64,000 nucleotides of DNA from Polynucleobacter sp. AP-Melu-500A-A1 (lineage in GTDB: Bacteria > Pseudomonadota > Gammaproteobacteria > Burkholderiales > Burkholderiaceae), in assembly GCF_018882125.1 (NCBI RefSeq), contig NZ_JACVOZ010000005.1, positions 89,241 through 153,240 of the forward strand, given 5' to 3'. Numbering within the stretch: the stretch's first letter is position 1; every line of letters starts with the position of its first letter. Below the pieces are notes generated by a model. That model was not told the origin of the DNA. It did not search any database and worked only from the letters and a program-made list of their open reading frames with translations. The translations under genes and the position numbers were made by a program. This document shows, one piece after another, positions 43,471 to 51,744 of this stretch.

Positions 43471-44682
43471 TTAGTCTTTCGCTCTTTCGGCTAATACTGC
43501 AAAGGCTGGCAGGGTTTTACCTTCAAGGAATTCCAAGAAAGCGCCACCACCAGTTGAGATGTAATCCACTTGATTTTCAATACCGTATTTAGCAATGGCT
43601 GCCAATGTATCGCCGCCACCGGCGATAGAGAACGCAGGAGAATGGGCAATGGCTGCAGCCAACATTTTGGTACCGCCACCAAATTGATCAATCTCAAAAA
43701 CACCTAAAGGGCCATTCCAAACAATCGTGCCGGCATGAGCCAACATCGTGGATAGACGTGCTGCTGTTTTAGGACCTATGTCCAAAATCATGTCATCTTC
43801 AGCAACTTGGTCAGCAGACACCCGATTGGCACGAGCTAAAGGTGAGAGTTCATTAGCAACGACTACGTCCTCAGGAATAGGAACATGCGCGCCGCGCTTT
43901 TCCATGATTTCCATAATTTCTATTGCTTCATTTACCAAGTCGGGCTCAGCTAAAGATTTACCAATCGGCAATCCCTTAGCGAGCATAAAAGTATTCGCAA
44001 TACCGCCACCCACAATCAGCTCATCGACTTTATCAGCCAAGGCTTTCAGAATGGTCAACTTAGAAGAAACCTTGGAGCCTGCCACAATCGCCACCAGCGG
44101 GCGCTTTGGGTTTGCGAGTGCACGACTCAATGCATCGAGCTCAGCAGCCATCAAAGGGCCTGCACAAGCTACTGGTGCAAATTTTGCTACGCCATAAGTA
44201 GTCGCTTCTGCACGATGCGCCGTTCCAAATGCATCGTTCACATACACGTCACACAGAGCAGCAATCTTTTTTGCTAGCTCATCACTATTTTTCTTCTCAC
44301 CTACATTCAAGCGACAATTTTCTAAAAGAACTAATTCGCCAGGATTGACTTCAAAGTCACCATCAACCCAATTACTAATCAGGGGTACTTTGCGATTGAG
44401 CAAAGTAGCAATGCGATCAGCCACTGGAGCCAAGCTATCTTCTGGCTTAAATTGACCTTCTATTGGACGACCTAAATGGGATGTCACCATCACAGCAGCG
44501 CCAGCATCCAAACACATTTGCACGGCTGGCATAGAAGCCCGAATACGGGTGTCCTCAGTAATATTGCCTGCATCATCTTGCGGAACGTTGAGGTCAGCAC
44601 GAATCAACACCCGTTTTCCCTTTAAAAGGCCTGATTGGGCCAATTCACTTAAACGCTTAACTTTAAATAATGATTCCGGCAT
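43471..44682 (-). CDS. pgk: Phosphoglycerate kinase
   Basis: Transfers phosphate between 1,3-bisphosphoglycerate and ADP. From the ATG at 44682 it is 403 residues, beginning [18 protein letters not shown]. It shows '[19 protein letters not shown]', '[13 protein letters not shown]', '[15 protein letters not shown]', '[14 protein letters not shown]' and '[19 protein letters not shown]'. The frame stays open to 44781; those 33 extra residues are not family-like, although an ATG at 44742 cannot be fully excluded. First gene of the pgk-pyk-fba-purC-purE-purK-sua5 string. Confidence 0.95.
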   Translation of the reverse strand: MPESLFKVKRLSELAQSGLLKGKRVLIRADLNVPQDDAGNITEDTRIRASMPAVQMCLDAGAAVMVTSHLGRPIEGQFKPEDSLAPVADRIATLLNRKVPLISNWVDGDFEVNPGELVLLENCRLNVGEKKNSDELAKKIAALCDVYVNDAFGTAHRAEATTYGVAKFAPVACAGPLMAAELDALSRALANPKRPLVAIVAGSKVSSKLTILKALADKVDELIVGGGIANTFMLAKGLPIGKSLAEPDLVNEAIEIMEIMEKRGAHVPIPEDVVVANELSPLARANRVSADQVAEDDMILDIGPKTAARLSTMLAHAGTIVWNGPLGVFEIDQFGGGTKMLAAAIAHSPAFSIAGGGDTLAAIAKYGIENQVDYISTGGGAFLEFLEGKTLPAFAVLAERAKD

Positions 44683-44903
44683 GTTTTTTGGCAAAAATAA
44701 GGTAATTAAGGGGTTTTGGGTAGATTCTTCTGAGTACTCCATTCTAAATGTTTCGGGGCAGCGACCCCAAAGGATCCTCACAATAAATTAGCCTGCCTGC
44801 TCTACAATAGTGGCTTGGACGCATTCTGAGCTAGAGGCCTAAAACCGGCTGGCTGGGCGCCCCAGATTTACCCAATTCAATAGATACTAAAAAGGTAGAG
44901 AAA

Positions 44904-45827
44904 ATGTCGATGTCCGACCGCGATGGTTTTATTTGGTCCGATGGGAAGCTAGTTCCTTGGCGTGAGGCCAATATTCATGTGCTGACCCATAGCCTTCACT
45001 ACGGAATGGGCGTTTTTGAGGGCATTCGTGCCTATAAAACCCCCCAAGGCACAGCCATTTTCCGACTCCCGGAGCACGTTAAACGCCTGTTCAATGGCAC
45101 CAAGATCTTCCAAATGAACATGCCTTACAGCCAGGAAGTGATCACTAAGGCGATTATTGATGTGGTCAACAGCAATAAGCTAGAAGCTTGCTATATCCGC
45201 CCGATCATCTTTATTGGCTCCGAAAAGCTGGGCATCTCCCCTAAAGGCAACACCATCCATACGGCAGTGGCCGCTTGGGAATGGGGTGCTTACTTGGGTG
45301 AAGATGGCATTAATAAAGGGATTCGCGTCAAGACCTCCTCCTTTACCCGCCACTTTGTGAACTCCTCCCTAGTGCGCGCAAAAGCATCTGGTTACTACAT
45401 CAACTCGATTTTGGCGAATCAAGAAGTAACTGCTAACGGTTACGACGAAGCACTGCTTCTGGATACTGAAGGTTATGTTTCTGAAGGTTCTGGCGAAAAT
45501 GTCTTCATGGTGAGTGATGGCATTGTGTACACACCAGACTTAGCTTCTTGTTTAGATGGCATTACGCGTGACTCCATTATTGATATCGTGAAAGACCTTG
45601 GTCTTGAGTTGCGTGAGAAGCGCATTACTCGTGATGAGATCTATTCTGCTGATGAAGCATTCTTTACTGGTACTGCTGCTGAAGTAACTCCAATTCGTGA
45701 GCTCGATGACCGCACGATTGGTGACGGTAAGCGTGGCCCAATTACAGAGAAAATTCAGAAGACCTTCTTTGATGCGGTTTACGGCAGAAACGATAAATAC
45801 AAATCGTGGCTTACCTACGTCAAGTAA
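44904..45827 (+). CDS. ilvE: Branched-chain amino acid aminotransferase
   Basis: PLP-dependent class IV aminotransferase for valine, leucine and isoleucine. The 307-residue protein has 'VLTHSLHYGMGVFEGIRAY', the catalytic Lys in 'SLVRAKASGYYINSILA' (Lys at about residue 159), and 'EALLLDTEGYVSEGSGENVF', the family signature. An AGGTAGAG ribosome-binding site lies before the ATG. The 121-222-bp upstream region up to pgk carries no clear promoter beyond a possible TACAAT at 44803-44808. Confidence 0.97.
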   Translation: MSMSDRDGFIWSDGKLVPWREANIHVLTHSLHYGMGVFEGIRAYKTPQGTAIFRLPEHVKRLFNGTKIFQMNMPYSQEVITKAIIDVVNSNKLEACYIRPIIFIGSEKLGISPKGNTIHTAVAAWEWGAYLGEDGINKGIRVKTSSFTRHFVNSSLVRAKASGYYINSILANQEVTANGYDEALLLDTEGYVSEGSGENVFMVSDGIVYTPDLASCLDGITRDSIIDIVKDLGLELREKRITRDEIYSADEAFFTGTAAEVTPIRELDDRTIGDGKRGPITEKIQKTFFDAVYGRNDKYKSWLTYVK

Positions 45828-45852
45828 TATTTAAGTACTCAGGAATCAGAAT

Positions 45853-46041
45853 ATGACTCAAGCTCAAGTACTAATGGTAGATGGTAAAGATCTACCATTG
45901 CATTGCCCTACCAATAAGACGCCAGCATGGAACTCACATCCTCGCGTGTTTTTGGATATTACTGAAACGGGTGAAGCTAAGTGTCCTTATTGCGGCGCAG
46001 AGTACAAGCTGATTCCTGGCACAGAGCCACACGGACACTAA
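45853..46041 (+). CDS. CHCC-type zinc-finger domain protein
   Basis: A 62-residue protein matching the small zinc-finger family related to the NDUFS6 subunit of complex I. The ligands appear as Cys in 'LHCPTNK', His in 'WNSHPRVFLDI', and the pair in 'KCPYCGAEYKL'. Role in bacteria is not established. It follows ilvE by 25 bp and probably shares its transcript, a pairing common in betaproteobacteria. Confidence 0.88.
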   Translation: MTQAQVLMVDGKDLPLHCPTNKTPAWNSHPRVFLDITETGEAKCPYCGAEYKLIPGTEPHGH

Positions 46042-46050
46042 ACCAGAGCG

Positions 46051-46075
46051 GCGCTCCAGATCAAAAATGGAGCGC
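46051..46075. other. Perfect inverted repeat between the zinc-finger gene and waaF
   Basis: GCGCTCCA (46051-46058) pairs with TGGAGCGC (46068-46075) around a 9-base loop. It lies 10 bp after the zinc-finger gene and 18 bp before the waaF ATG. No T-run follows, so it is not a standard terminator. It could be an RNA stabiliser, a processing site or a block on waaF translation. Confidence 0.55.
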
Positions 46076-46093
46076 TGAGTCGGTATACAACCC

Positions 46094-47140
46094 ATGCCAG
46101 GTATTCTGATCATTGCCCCAAACTGGATTGGGGATGCCGTGATGACCCAGCCTTTATTGGCAAGCATCAAAGGGCTTTATCCGGACTCCACAATCGATGT
46201 TCTTGCCAGCACTTGGGTGGCCCCCATATATCGTGCTTGCTCTGAAGTCAACGAAGTGATCGAAGCGAAGTTCGAGCATAAACAGTTGCAGTGGAGTTTA
46301 CGCAAGCAGCTTGCAAAGCAAATTGAAAAACAGAAATACCAAGCATGCTTTGTATTGCCAAACAGCTTTAAGTCGGCACTCATTCCTTGGTTAGCTAATA
46401 TTCCGCTTCGCATTGCTTACCGTGGTGAAATGCGTTTTGGTCTGATTAATATTGCGCTAGATAATCCAAGCAAGATCAATCGGCCACCGATGGTGCAGCA
46501 CTATCTTGCATTGAGCGCCCTTTTGAATGATGAAGAGCAAGCCGAGAGTCGACAGGTTTATAGCGATACACCACCACCGCGTTTAAATGTATCGACCAGC
46601 GCAAAGCAATCTATTCAAAGCAAACTACAAAGCGCCAACATTACTGACTCCATTTATGTCTTTTGCCCTGGTGCTGAATATGGCCCTAGCAAACGCTGGC
46701 CCACAGAACACTTTGCAACACTTGCTCAAGATTTAATCAAAGCTAATCCCAATAATCACATCATCTTGATTGGTAGCCAAGGTGATCTAAATCTTGCTAA
46801 TGAGATTAGTCCTCAAGGAAATCAGAATTCAAATATTCATAACTGGTGTGGCAGCACTTCTTTAGATGAGGCCATTGCCTTAATTGGGATGAGCAAAGCC
46901 GTTGTCAGCAATGATTCTGGCTTGATGCATATCGCCGCTGCCTTGAGGGCTCCTCAAGTGGCCGTCTTTGGCTCTAGTGATCCAGCCCATACCCCGCCTT
47001 TGTCAGATAGGGCCAAAGTCATTTGGCTAGACCTGCCTTGTAGCCCTTGCCACAAAAGAGAGTGCCCTCTAGGTCACTTAAAGTGCTTAAAAGACATTCT
47101 TCCGCAACAAGTTTTAGCTACACTCAATACATTGCAGTAG
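46094..47140 (+). CDS. waaF: ADP-heptose:LPS heptosyltransferase II
   Basis: GT9 family enzyme that adds the second heptose to the LPS inner core at the cytoplasmic membrane face. The 348-residue protein starts 'MPGILIIAPNWIGDAVMTQPL', with 'LPNSFKSALIPWLANIPLRIAYRGEMR', shown here in the first half, then 'FCPGAEYGPSKRWP' and 'ALIGMSKAVVSNDSGLMHIA' plus the end motif 'CSPCHKRECPLGHLKCL'. These are WaaF, not WaaC, landmarks. Length matches E. coli (348). Confidence 0.95.
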   Translation: MPGILIIAPNWIGDAVMTQPLLASIKGLYPDSTIDVLASTWVAPIYRACSEVNEVIEAKFEHKQLQWSLRKQLAKQIEKQKYQACFVLPNSFKSALIPWLANIPLRIAYRGEMRFGLINIALDNPSKINRPPMVQHYLALSALLNDEEQAESRQVYSDTPPPRLNVSTSAKQSIQSKLQSANITDSIYVFCPGAEYGPSKRWPTEHFATLAQDLIKANPNNHIILIGSQGDLNLANEISPQGNQNSNIHNWCGSTSLDEAIALIGMSKAVVSNDSGLMHIAAALRAPQVAVFGSSDPAHTPPLSDRAKVIWLDLPCSPCHKRECPLGHLKCLKDILPQQVLATLNTLQ

Positions 47141-47185
47141 TTCATCAAATTTATTCCAAAGTCATCCCAAACCAAAATCCTACCC

Positions 47186-47620
47186 ATGACAAAACTTGCC
47201 AGACTTTTTCATAATGCTGATGATGTCGTTGATGCATGGCGCGATGCTCTCAAACATCGTGATGTTCAGGGGGCTTTAGATATCTGGCTTGATGATGACT
47301 CCATTACCTGTGTTCTGCCAGAAGGTCATCGTCTAAGTGGTCATGCTGAGATTCGTCAAGGCTTAGAAAGACTCCTCTCTAAACAGCCTTTGTTTTTAGA
47401 GCCGATTGCTTGTATTAGTCATACGATTTTGGGTGCTGCAATTTATGACACTACCGAAGCAGTGCATCTTAAGGCGGATCAAATTGAAGCGGAGTTTTTT
47501 CTGAACATCACTTTAGTCTTATTACAGGACAGCCAAGGATGGCGTATTGCACATCTGCACGCGAGCCGCTCTACTGAAGATACTTTTGATGCGCCGTCAA
47601 CTCCGCACGGCCTGCATTAA
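47186..47620 (+). CDS. SnoaL/NTF2-like fold protein (DUF4440-like)
   Basis: A 144-residue protein with the alpha+beta cone pattern of SnoaL-like proteins: 'VVDAWRDALKHRDVQGALDIWLDDDSITCVLPEG' (written across the first 40 residues), 'LSGHAEIRQGLERLL' and a closing strand 'QGWRIAHLHASRSTED'. The family is used for enzymes and binding proteins alike, so function is open. Located 45 bp after waaF and 26 bp before the next small gene, probably in one transcript. Confidence 0.8.
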   Translation: MTKLARLFHNADDVVDAWRDALKHRDVQGALDIWLDDDSITCVLPEGHRLSGHAEIRQGLERLLSKQPLFLEPIACISHTILGAAIYDTTEAVHLKADQIEAEFFLNITLVLLQDSQGWRIAHLHASRSTEDTFDAPSTPHGLH

Positions 47621-47646
47621 TACTTCCCACTTAAAACGCTCCCGCA

Positions 47647-48261
47647 ATGGATGAGCAAGTCCTTCGCTCACTGGTTAAGTGGCCCAATGTTCGGGATTGC
47701 TATGGCTGGCTAGCCTTAGATCGCCGCGGTCAATGGCGTATGCGTGATGAATTTACCCAGCAACATCATTTACTCGGCCAAGTCATTGTCCATCAAGCGC
47801 TCAAGGAATTTATCTCCAGAAACTATGCACGAGATTCGCATGGGAGATTCTTTTTCCAGAATGGTCCTCAGCGTGTTTTTATTACGCTAGATGCAACTCC
47901 CTGGGTAGTACGAATCATCCCAAGTGATCAAGGCACACAACTACTGACGCAATGTCAGAATTCACTTGAGCCCACTGCGGCACTCAGCGATGAAAATGGC
48001 AATATTTATATTGTCGGCAAAGTTACTCAAACTATTTATGAGGATAGTGATCGAGGTAAATTTTCTATCCAAGCAAGTGAAAGCGTCGCCCTCTTACATG
48101 ATCACGATTTAGATCTTTTTTCAGAGCTGGCATCGCTTCGTGAAGAGGCATGTAGTTTTGGGGGCTCCTGGAATTGGCACGGCAAGCAACTGCCTTTAGA
48201 TCCAATTCATTCATCAGAATTGGCTACGCGATTTCACTATATTGCCAAGCCTAGCGCTTAA
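47647..48261 (+). CDS. Conserved betaproteobacterial protein of unknown function
   Basis: A 204-residue soluble protein without signal peptide or membrane segment. It opens 'VKWPNVRDCYGWLALDRRGQWRMRDE' and contains 'GRFFFQNGPQRVFITLDATPWVVRI', a pattern I associate with an uncharacterised conserved family in Burkholderiales whose number I cannot state with certainty. It follows the NTF2-like gene closely and is convergent with the protease gene at 48270, with 8 bp between stops. Confidence 0.75.
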   Translation: MDEQVLRSLVKWPNVRDCYGWLALDRRGQWRMRDEFTQQHHLLGQVIVHQALKEFISRNYARDSHGRFFFQNGPQRVFITLDATPWVVRIIPSDQGTQLLTQCQNSLEPTAALSDENGNIYIVGKVTQTIYEDSDRGKFSIQASESVALLHDHDLDLFSELASLREEACSFGGSWNWHGKQLPLDPIHSSELATRFHYIAKPSA

Positions 48262-48269
48262 CAATACAA

Positions 48270-49994
48270 CTATCCAGGCCTATTTTTGCCCTGCTCTTTG
48301 AGCTCTTCTTGATATTGTCTTTGCATTTCGCGTAAACGAGAGTCAATACTCGAGCCCTGATAAAAGTCAGCACCGCCGCTAGCTCTCGCAATCTTGAGCT
48401 GCTCAATGGCTGAAGGCCAGGCACCCTCCAAGGCGTACTTTTCACCGAGGGCGTAATGCCGCAGAGGTACATTTTTAGCTTGATCATAAGAATTAGATAA
48501 CAGCGACCACCAAATCACCTCATTAGGCTGAGCCCTGGTTCTTGCCTTGAGCCAATTAATCGCATCATTAGTTTTGCCTAGCTTTAATTCAGCATTAATC
48601 ATAGCTACACCAGCGGCGTAGGACTGGGGATAAGCATTGAGAGTCGCCTGGGCAATCTGCAAAGCCTCTTCACTCTTCCCTTTGGCAAGAGCCAGTTCAG
48701 AAGAAGTAATGTCGAGCGACAAACTTTGTCTCAGAATGGGCGAGCCTGGGGCACTTGCAGCCTGAGCTAATTTTTTTGCTTGTTGCAAATAGGCTTCTGC
48801 TTGATCTATTTTTCCTTGGCGCTGCGCAATCAAAGCAAGACCGTATGTGCCTTCCATCTGCTTGCCAATAGGGGCTTGCTTACTCAGGCTTTCAAAAGTA
48901 TTGCGTAAATCATAGAGACCGCTAGATGATCCAGCTTGCTCAAGTCGTGCGCGGGCTTTGACAAAATAAAACTCAACGCCAGTGGGAACATTTCGGGCAG
49001 GAACCATACGTACCCGATCTTGCATTTCTGCAATACGATCTGTTGTCAGTGGGTGAGTTCTGACATAGCCTGGAACACCTCTATCCATAATGCCGGTGAT
49101 TTTTTGTAATCGCTGGAAAAAACCAGGGGCGCCATTTACATCGTAACCACTAGCATCCAGTATCTGAAAGCCAATGCGATCTGCTTCACGCTCGGCATCT
49201 CTTGAATAAGACAATTGATTACTCACTGCCAAGGCTTGACCACCTTGCATCAAGCCGGCGCCAGCAGAAGGATTACGAGACATTGCCAGAGCGCCCAGTA
49301 CCATGCCGGCAATAGCAAGCATCGTATTGGTTGCCTGCTTATCCATTTGACGCGCTAAGTGACGCTGTAATACGTGGCCGGTTTCATGACCCATGACGGA
49401 GGCAACTTCAGAGTCAGACTCTGCACTCACAAGCAGCCCCGTATGAAAGCCAATAAATCCACCCGGTAATGCAAATGCATTAATCGAGCTGTCTTTTACT
49501 GCGAAGACTTCAAAGTTATAAGCCCCACTTCCCTGTTCATTAGCACCACCCAGTCCTAACTTCTTAGCCGCTTGTAATAAACGACGCTCCATTTGATTGA
49601 GGTAATCGTAGATGGGCCAGTCATTGGAATAATCCGTATCCGGACGAATCTGGCGCATGATCATCTCGCCATACCTACGTTCATCAATTCGGCTTAAGGC
49701 ATCCCCACCTGGATCACCCATATCCGGTAGTACTAAATTAGGCTGGCTTTGGGTGCCATTGCGTGATGGTGCATTGGTTGGACGAGCATCAGGAGATTGC
49801 ATGGCCCGGCCAATATTTTGCAAAGCAGCTGAATCACCCTGGACTGATACATCTCCGGCAGGAACAGCAGAAGAGGAAATGGGTCCAGCAGCAAAAGCTG
49901 GGGAAACACCAGAAAAAGCGATAGCCAACATCAATTGGATGGCCACCAAACGTCGTATAAAGGAGATTTTGCAAACAGGCTTTATCACTTGCAT
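48270..49994 (-). CDS. BepA-like periplasmic M48 metalloprotease with TPR domain
   Basis: A 574-residue exported protease. The signal peptide is about residues 15-36 ('[20 protein letters not shown]'). The M48 catalytic motif H-E-x-x-H is in '[17 protein letters not shown]' (about residue 202), with the third zinc ligand Glu in '[16 protein letters not shown]'. The C-terminal third is helical TPR-like ('[26 protein letters not shown]' region). This is the BepA (YfgC) plan, which in E. coli assists or removes LPS-assembly protein LptD. It is divergent from moaC with only 23 bp between starts. Confidence 0.92.
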   Translation of the reverse strand: MQVIKPVCKISFIRRLVAIQLMLAIAFSGVSPAFAAGPISSSAVPAGDVSVQGDSAALQNIGRAMQSPDARPTNAPSRNGTQSQPNLVLPDMGDPGGDALSRIDERRYGEMIMRQIRPDTDYSNDWPIYDYLNQMERRLLQAAKKLGLGGANEQGSGAYNFEVFAVKDSSINAFALPGGFIGFHTGLLVSAESDSEVASVMGHETGHVLQRHLARQMDKQATNTMLAIAGMVLGALAMSRNPSAGAGLMQGGQALAVSNQLSYSRDAEREADRIGFQILDASGYDVNGAPGFFQRLQKITGIMDRGVPGYVRTHPLTTDRIAEMQDRVRMVPARNVPTGVEFYFVKARARLEQAGSSSGLYDLRNTFESLSKQAPIGKQMEGTYGLALIAQRQGKIDQAEAYLQQAKKLAQAASAPGSPILRQSLSLDITSSELALAKGKSEEALQIAQATLNAYPQSYAAGVAMINAELKLGKTNDAINWLKARTRAQPNEVIWWSLLSNSYDQAKNVPLRHYALGEKYALEGAWPSAIEQLKIARASGGADFYQGSSIDSRLREMQRQYQEELKEQGKNRPG

Positions 49995-50017
49995 CCCTAT
50001 ATGGTAAAACTTATCCC

Positions 50018-50494
50018 ATGAACAAACTAACTCATTTTGATCAAAGCGGCCAAGCGCATATGGTAAACGTAGGTGATAAGCCCAATACCCATAGAGTTGC
50101 TGTGGCTACAGGCAAGATCTCCATGCTCCCCACAACCTTTGAAATGGTAGAGGCGGGAAACCATAAAAAGGGTGATGTCTTAGGAATTGCCAGAATTGCT
50201 GGAATACAAGCTTCCAAAAGAACAGCAGATCTCATCCCCCTCTGTCACCCCCTAGCACTTACCCACGTCAGCTTAGAATTTCAACTAAATAAAGTAGAAA
50301 GCAGTATTTCCTGCCAAGTCAGAGCAGAAACCACAGGACCAACCGGTGTTGAAATGGAAGCACTCACCGCAGTTCAAGTTGCCCTCCTAACAATCTACGA
50401 TATCTGCAAAGCAGCAGACAGAGGCATGGTGATGGGAGATGTCAAGCTCTTAGAAAAGAGTGGGGGAAAGAGTGGGGAGTGGAAGGCTGCCTAA
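50018..50494 (+). CDS. moaC: Cyclic pyranopterin monophosphate synthase MoaC
   Basis: Second enzyme of molybdenum cofactor synthesis, forming cyclic pyranopterin monophosphate. The 158-residue product has '[19 protein letters not shown]', '[20 protein letters not shown]' (active-site region), '[20 protein letters not shown]' and '[17 protein letters not shown]'. No other molybdopterin genes are in the window. Confidence 0.97.
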   Translation: MNKLTHFDQSGQAHMVNVGDKPNTHRVAVATGKISMLPTTFEMVEAGNHKKGDVLGIARIAGIQASKRTADLIPLCHPLALTHVSLEFQLNKVESSISCQVRAETTGPTGVEMEALTAVQVALLTIYDICKAADRGMVMGDVKLLEKSGGKSGEWKAA

Positions 50495-50539
50495 TGGCTA
50501 GCGCTAAACTATCTGCATAATTTCAAATAATCAGTTTTC

Positions 50540-51700
50540 ATGTTGGCTTTTAAAAAAATAGTAAAAAACTGCGTAATCATTTTTGTAGCAGTTATCAGCA
50601 CTCTCATTGCAGTCGATCTAATAGCTTACTTAGTCTCACCGAGTCAAGGTATTAGCCTAGTTCCGGCCTACAAAAAGAATCGATCCCAAGAAAGACTAAA
50701 AGAAGCCATTCATTACTTCCCGCGAGGATACAATATTGCTGACCCAGTAATGGGATTTGATATAGCAAAAAATATTGCTCAAGTCACATTCAATATGGCT
50801 GATGGCAGTTTTTCTATTTTCTCTAACGACATTGGATGCTTTGATCACCACGCCCTAGCTGAAATTAAGGCAGCTAAATCCTATGATTATTTTGCGGGCG
50901 ATTCTTTTGCTTGGGGCTATGGGAACTATGAACAAAATATTCCTTCTACATATGAAAAATTAAGCGGCCGATTTACTGTTAAGTGCGGAATTATTCATTC
51001 TGGACAAAGTCATCAATTTGAAAAATTTCAACGCACCATTAAACTTATTGGGCACCCTCCAAAGCGAGTCATTCTTACTTTTTATGAGAATGATGTAGCC
51101 AATGATTACGCATACCCGCATACCACTGTTATAGAGGGGTATGCGGTAGATACTTATAAATTTGATGCCGGCCAATTTCAGCTCGTACCCCGAGATATGG
51201 TCAAAATCAAGCAAGACATTCTTGCGGGATTAAATCCTAAGACACAAAGTTTAAAAGTTCAAATGGATGCTTGGCTAGATGGGCACTCTCTGGTATGGAA
51301 TCTTTTCAAGATAGGTGTTAAACAAGTTAAAGGGATAGAACTTGCCACTATTTATGGTATCAGCGAAGGTGTCAGCTATGAGAAAGATAAGGGATATGCC
51401 ACTGCAGAGGTAAGCAAAAAAAATCGGGTTGCCCTTGACTTATGGATCAATGATGCCAAGAAAAATCATTACGAACTGGTTATGATTCTCATTCCTCCAA
51501 AACTACATCATGGAAATACGAATTTTTATGGTGGCTTAAGAGACTATCTTAATGCAAAGAATGTACATTATTACGACCTGACCGAACCATTTCATGCATC
51601 CAAAAAACGATCTGAAGAGTTCTACTGGCTAAATGATGGCCATTTAAGCAATGACGGAAGTGATTTCGTCGGAAAATATTTGTCAAAATTCCTTAAATAG
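50540..51700 (+). CDS. Membrane-anchored SGNH-like protein (AlgJ/AlgX-like), second island
   Basis: A 386-residue protein with an N-terminal membrane helix (about residues 10-31) and a periplasmic SGNH-like domain. Block I is 'YDYFAGDSFAWGYGNYEQ' (Ser at about residue 121), followed by 'GIIHSGQSHQFEKF', 'RVILTFYENDVANDY' where the G-x-N-D block lies, and 'WLNDGHLSNDG' near the end with a D-x-H pair. A role in acyl transfer or removal on an exported glycan is inferred. It has the same architecture as the protein at 25493. It begins an A/T-richer block, 44 bp ahead of a large membrane gene. Confidence 0.72.
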   Translation: MLAFKKIVKNCVIIFVAVISTLIAVDLIAYLVSPSQGISLVPAYKKNRSQERLKEAIHYFPRGYNIADPVMGFDIAKNIAQVTFNMADGSFSIFSNDIGCFDHHALAEIKAAKSYDYFAGDSFAWGYGNYEQNIPSTYEKLSGRFTVKCGIIHSGQSHQFEKFQRTIKLIGHPPKRVILTFYENDVANDYAYPHTTVIEGYAVDTYKFDAGQFQLVPRDMVKIKQDILAGLNPKTQSLKVQMDAWLDGHSLVWNLFKIGVKQVKGIELATIYGISEGVSYEKDKGYATAEVSKKNRVALDLWINDAKKNHYELVMILIPPKLHHGNTNFYGGLRDYLNAKNVHYYDLTEPFHASKKRSEEFYWLNDGHLSNDGSDFVGKYLSKFLK

Positions 51701-51744
51701 ATACTTATGCAAAGCATCTTAGAGTCATTTTTCTGTCGGGCCAC

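Noticed and set aside
44683..44781. N-terminal extension of pgk
   Set aside because: Phosphoglycerate kinases begin close to the ATG at 44682; the extra residues have no match to the family pattern.
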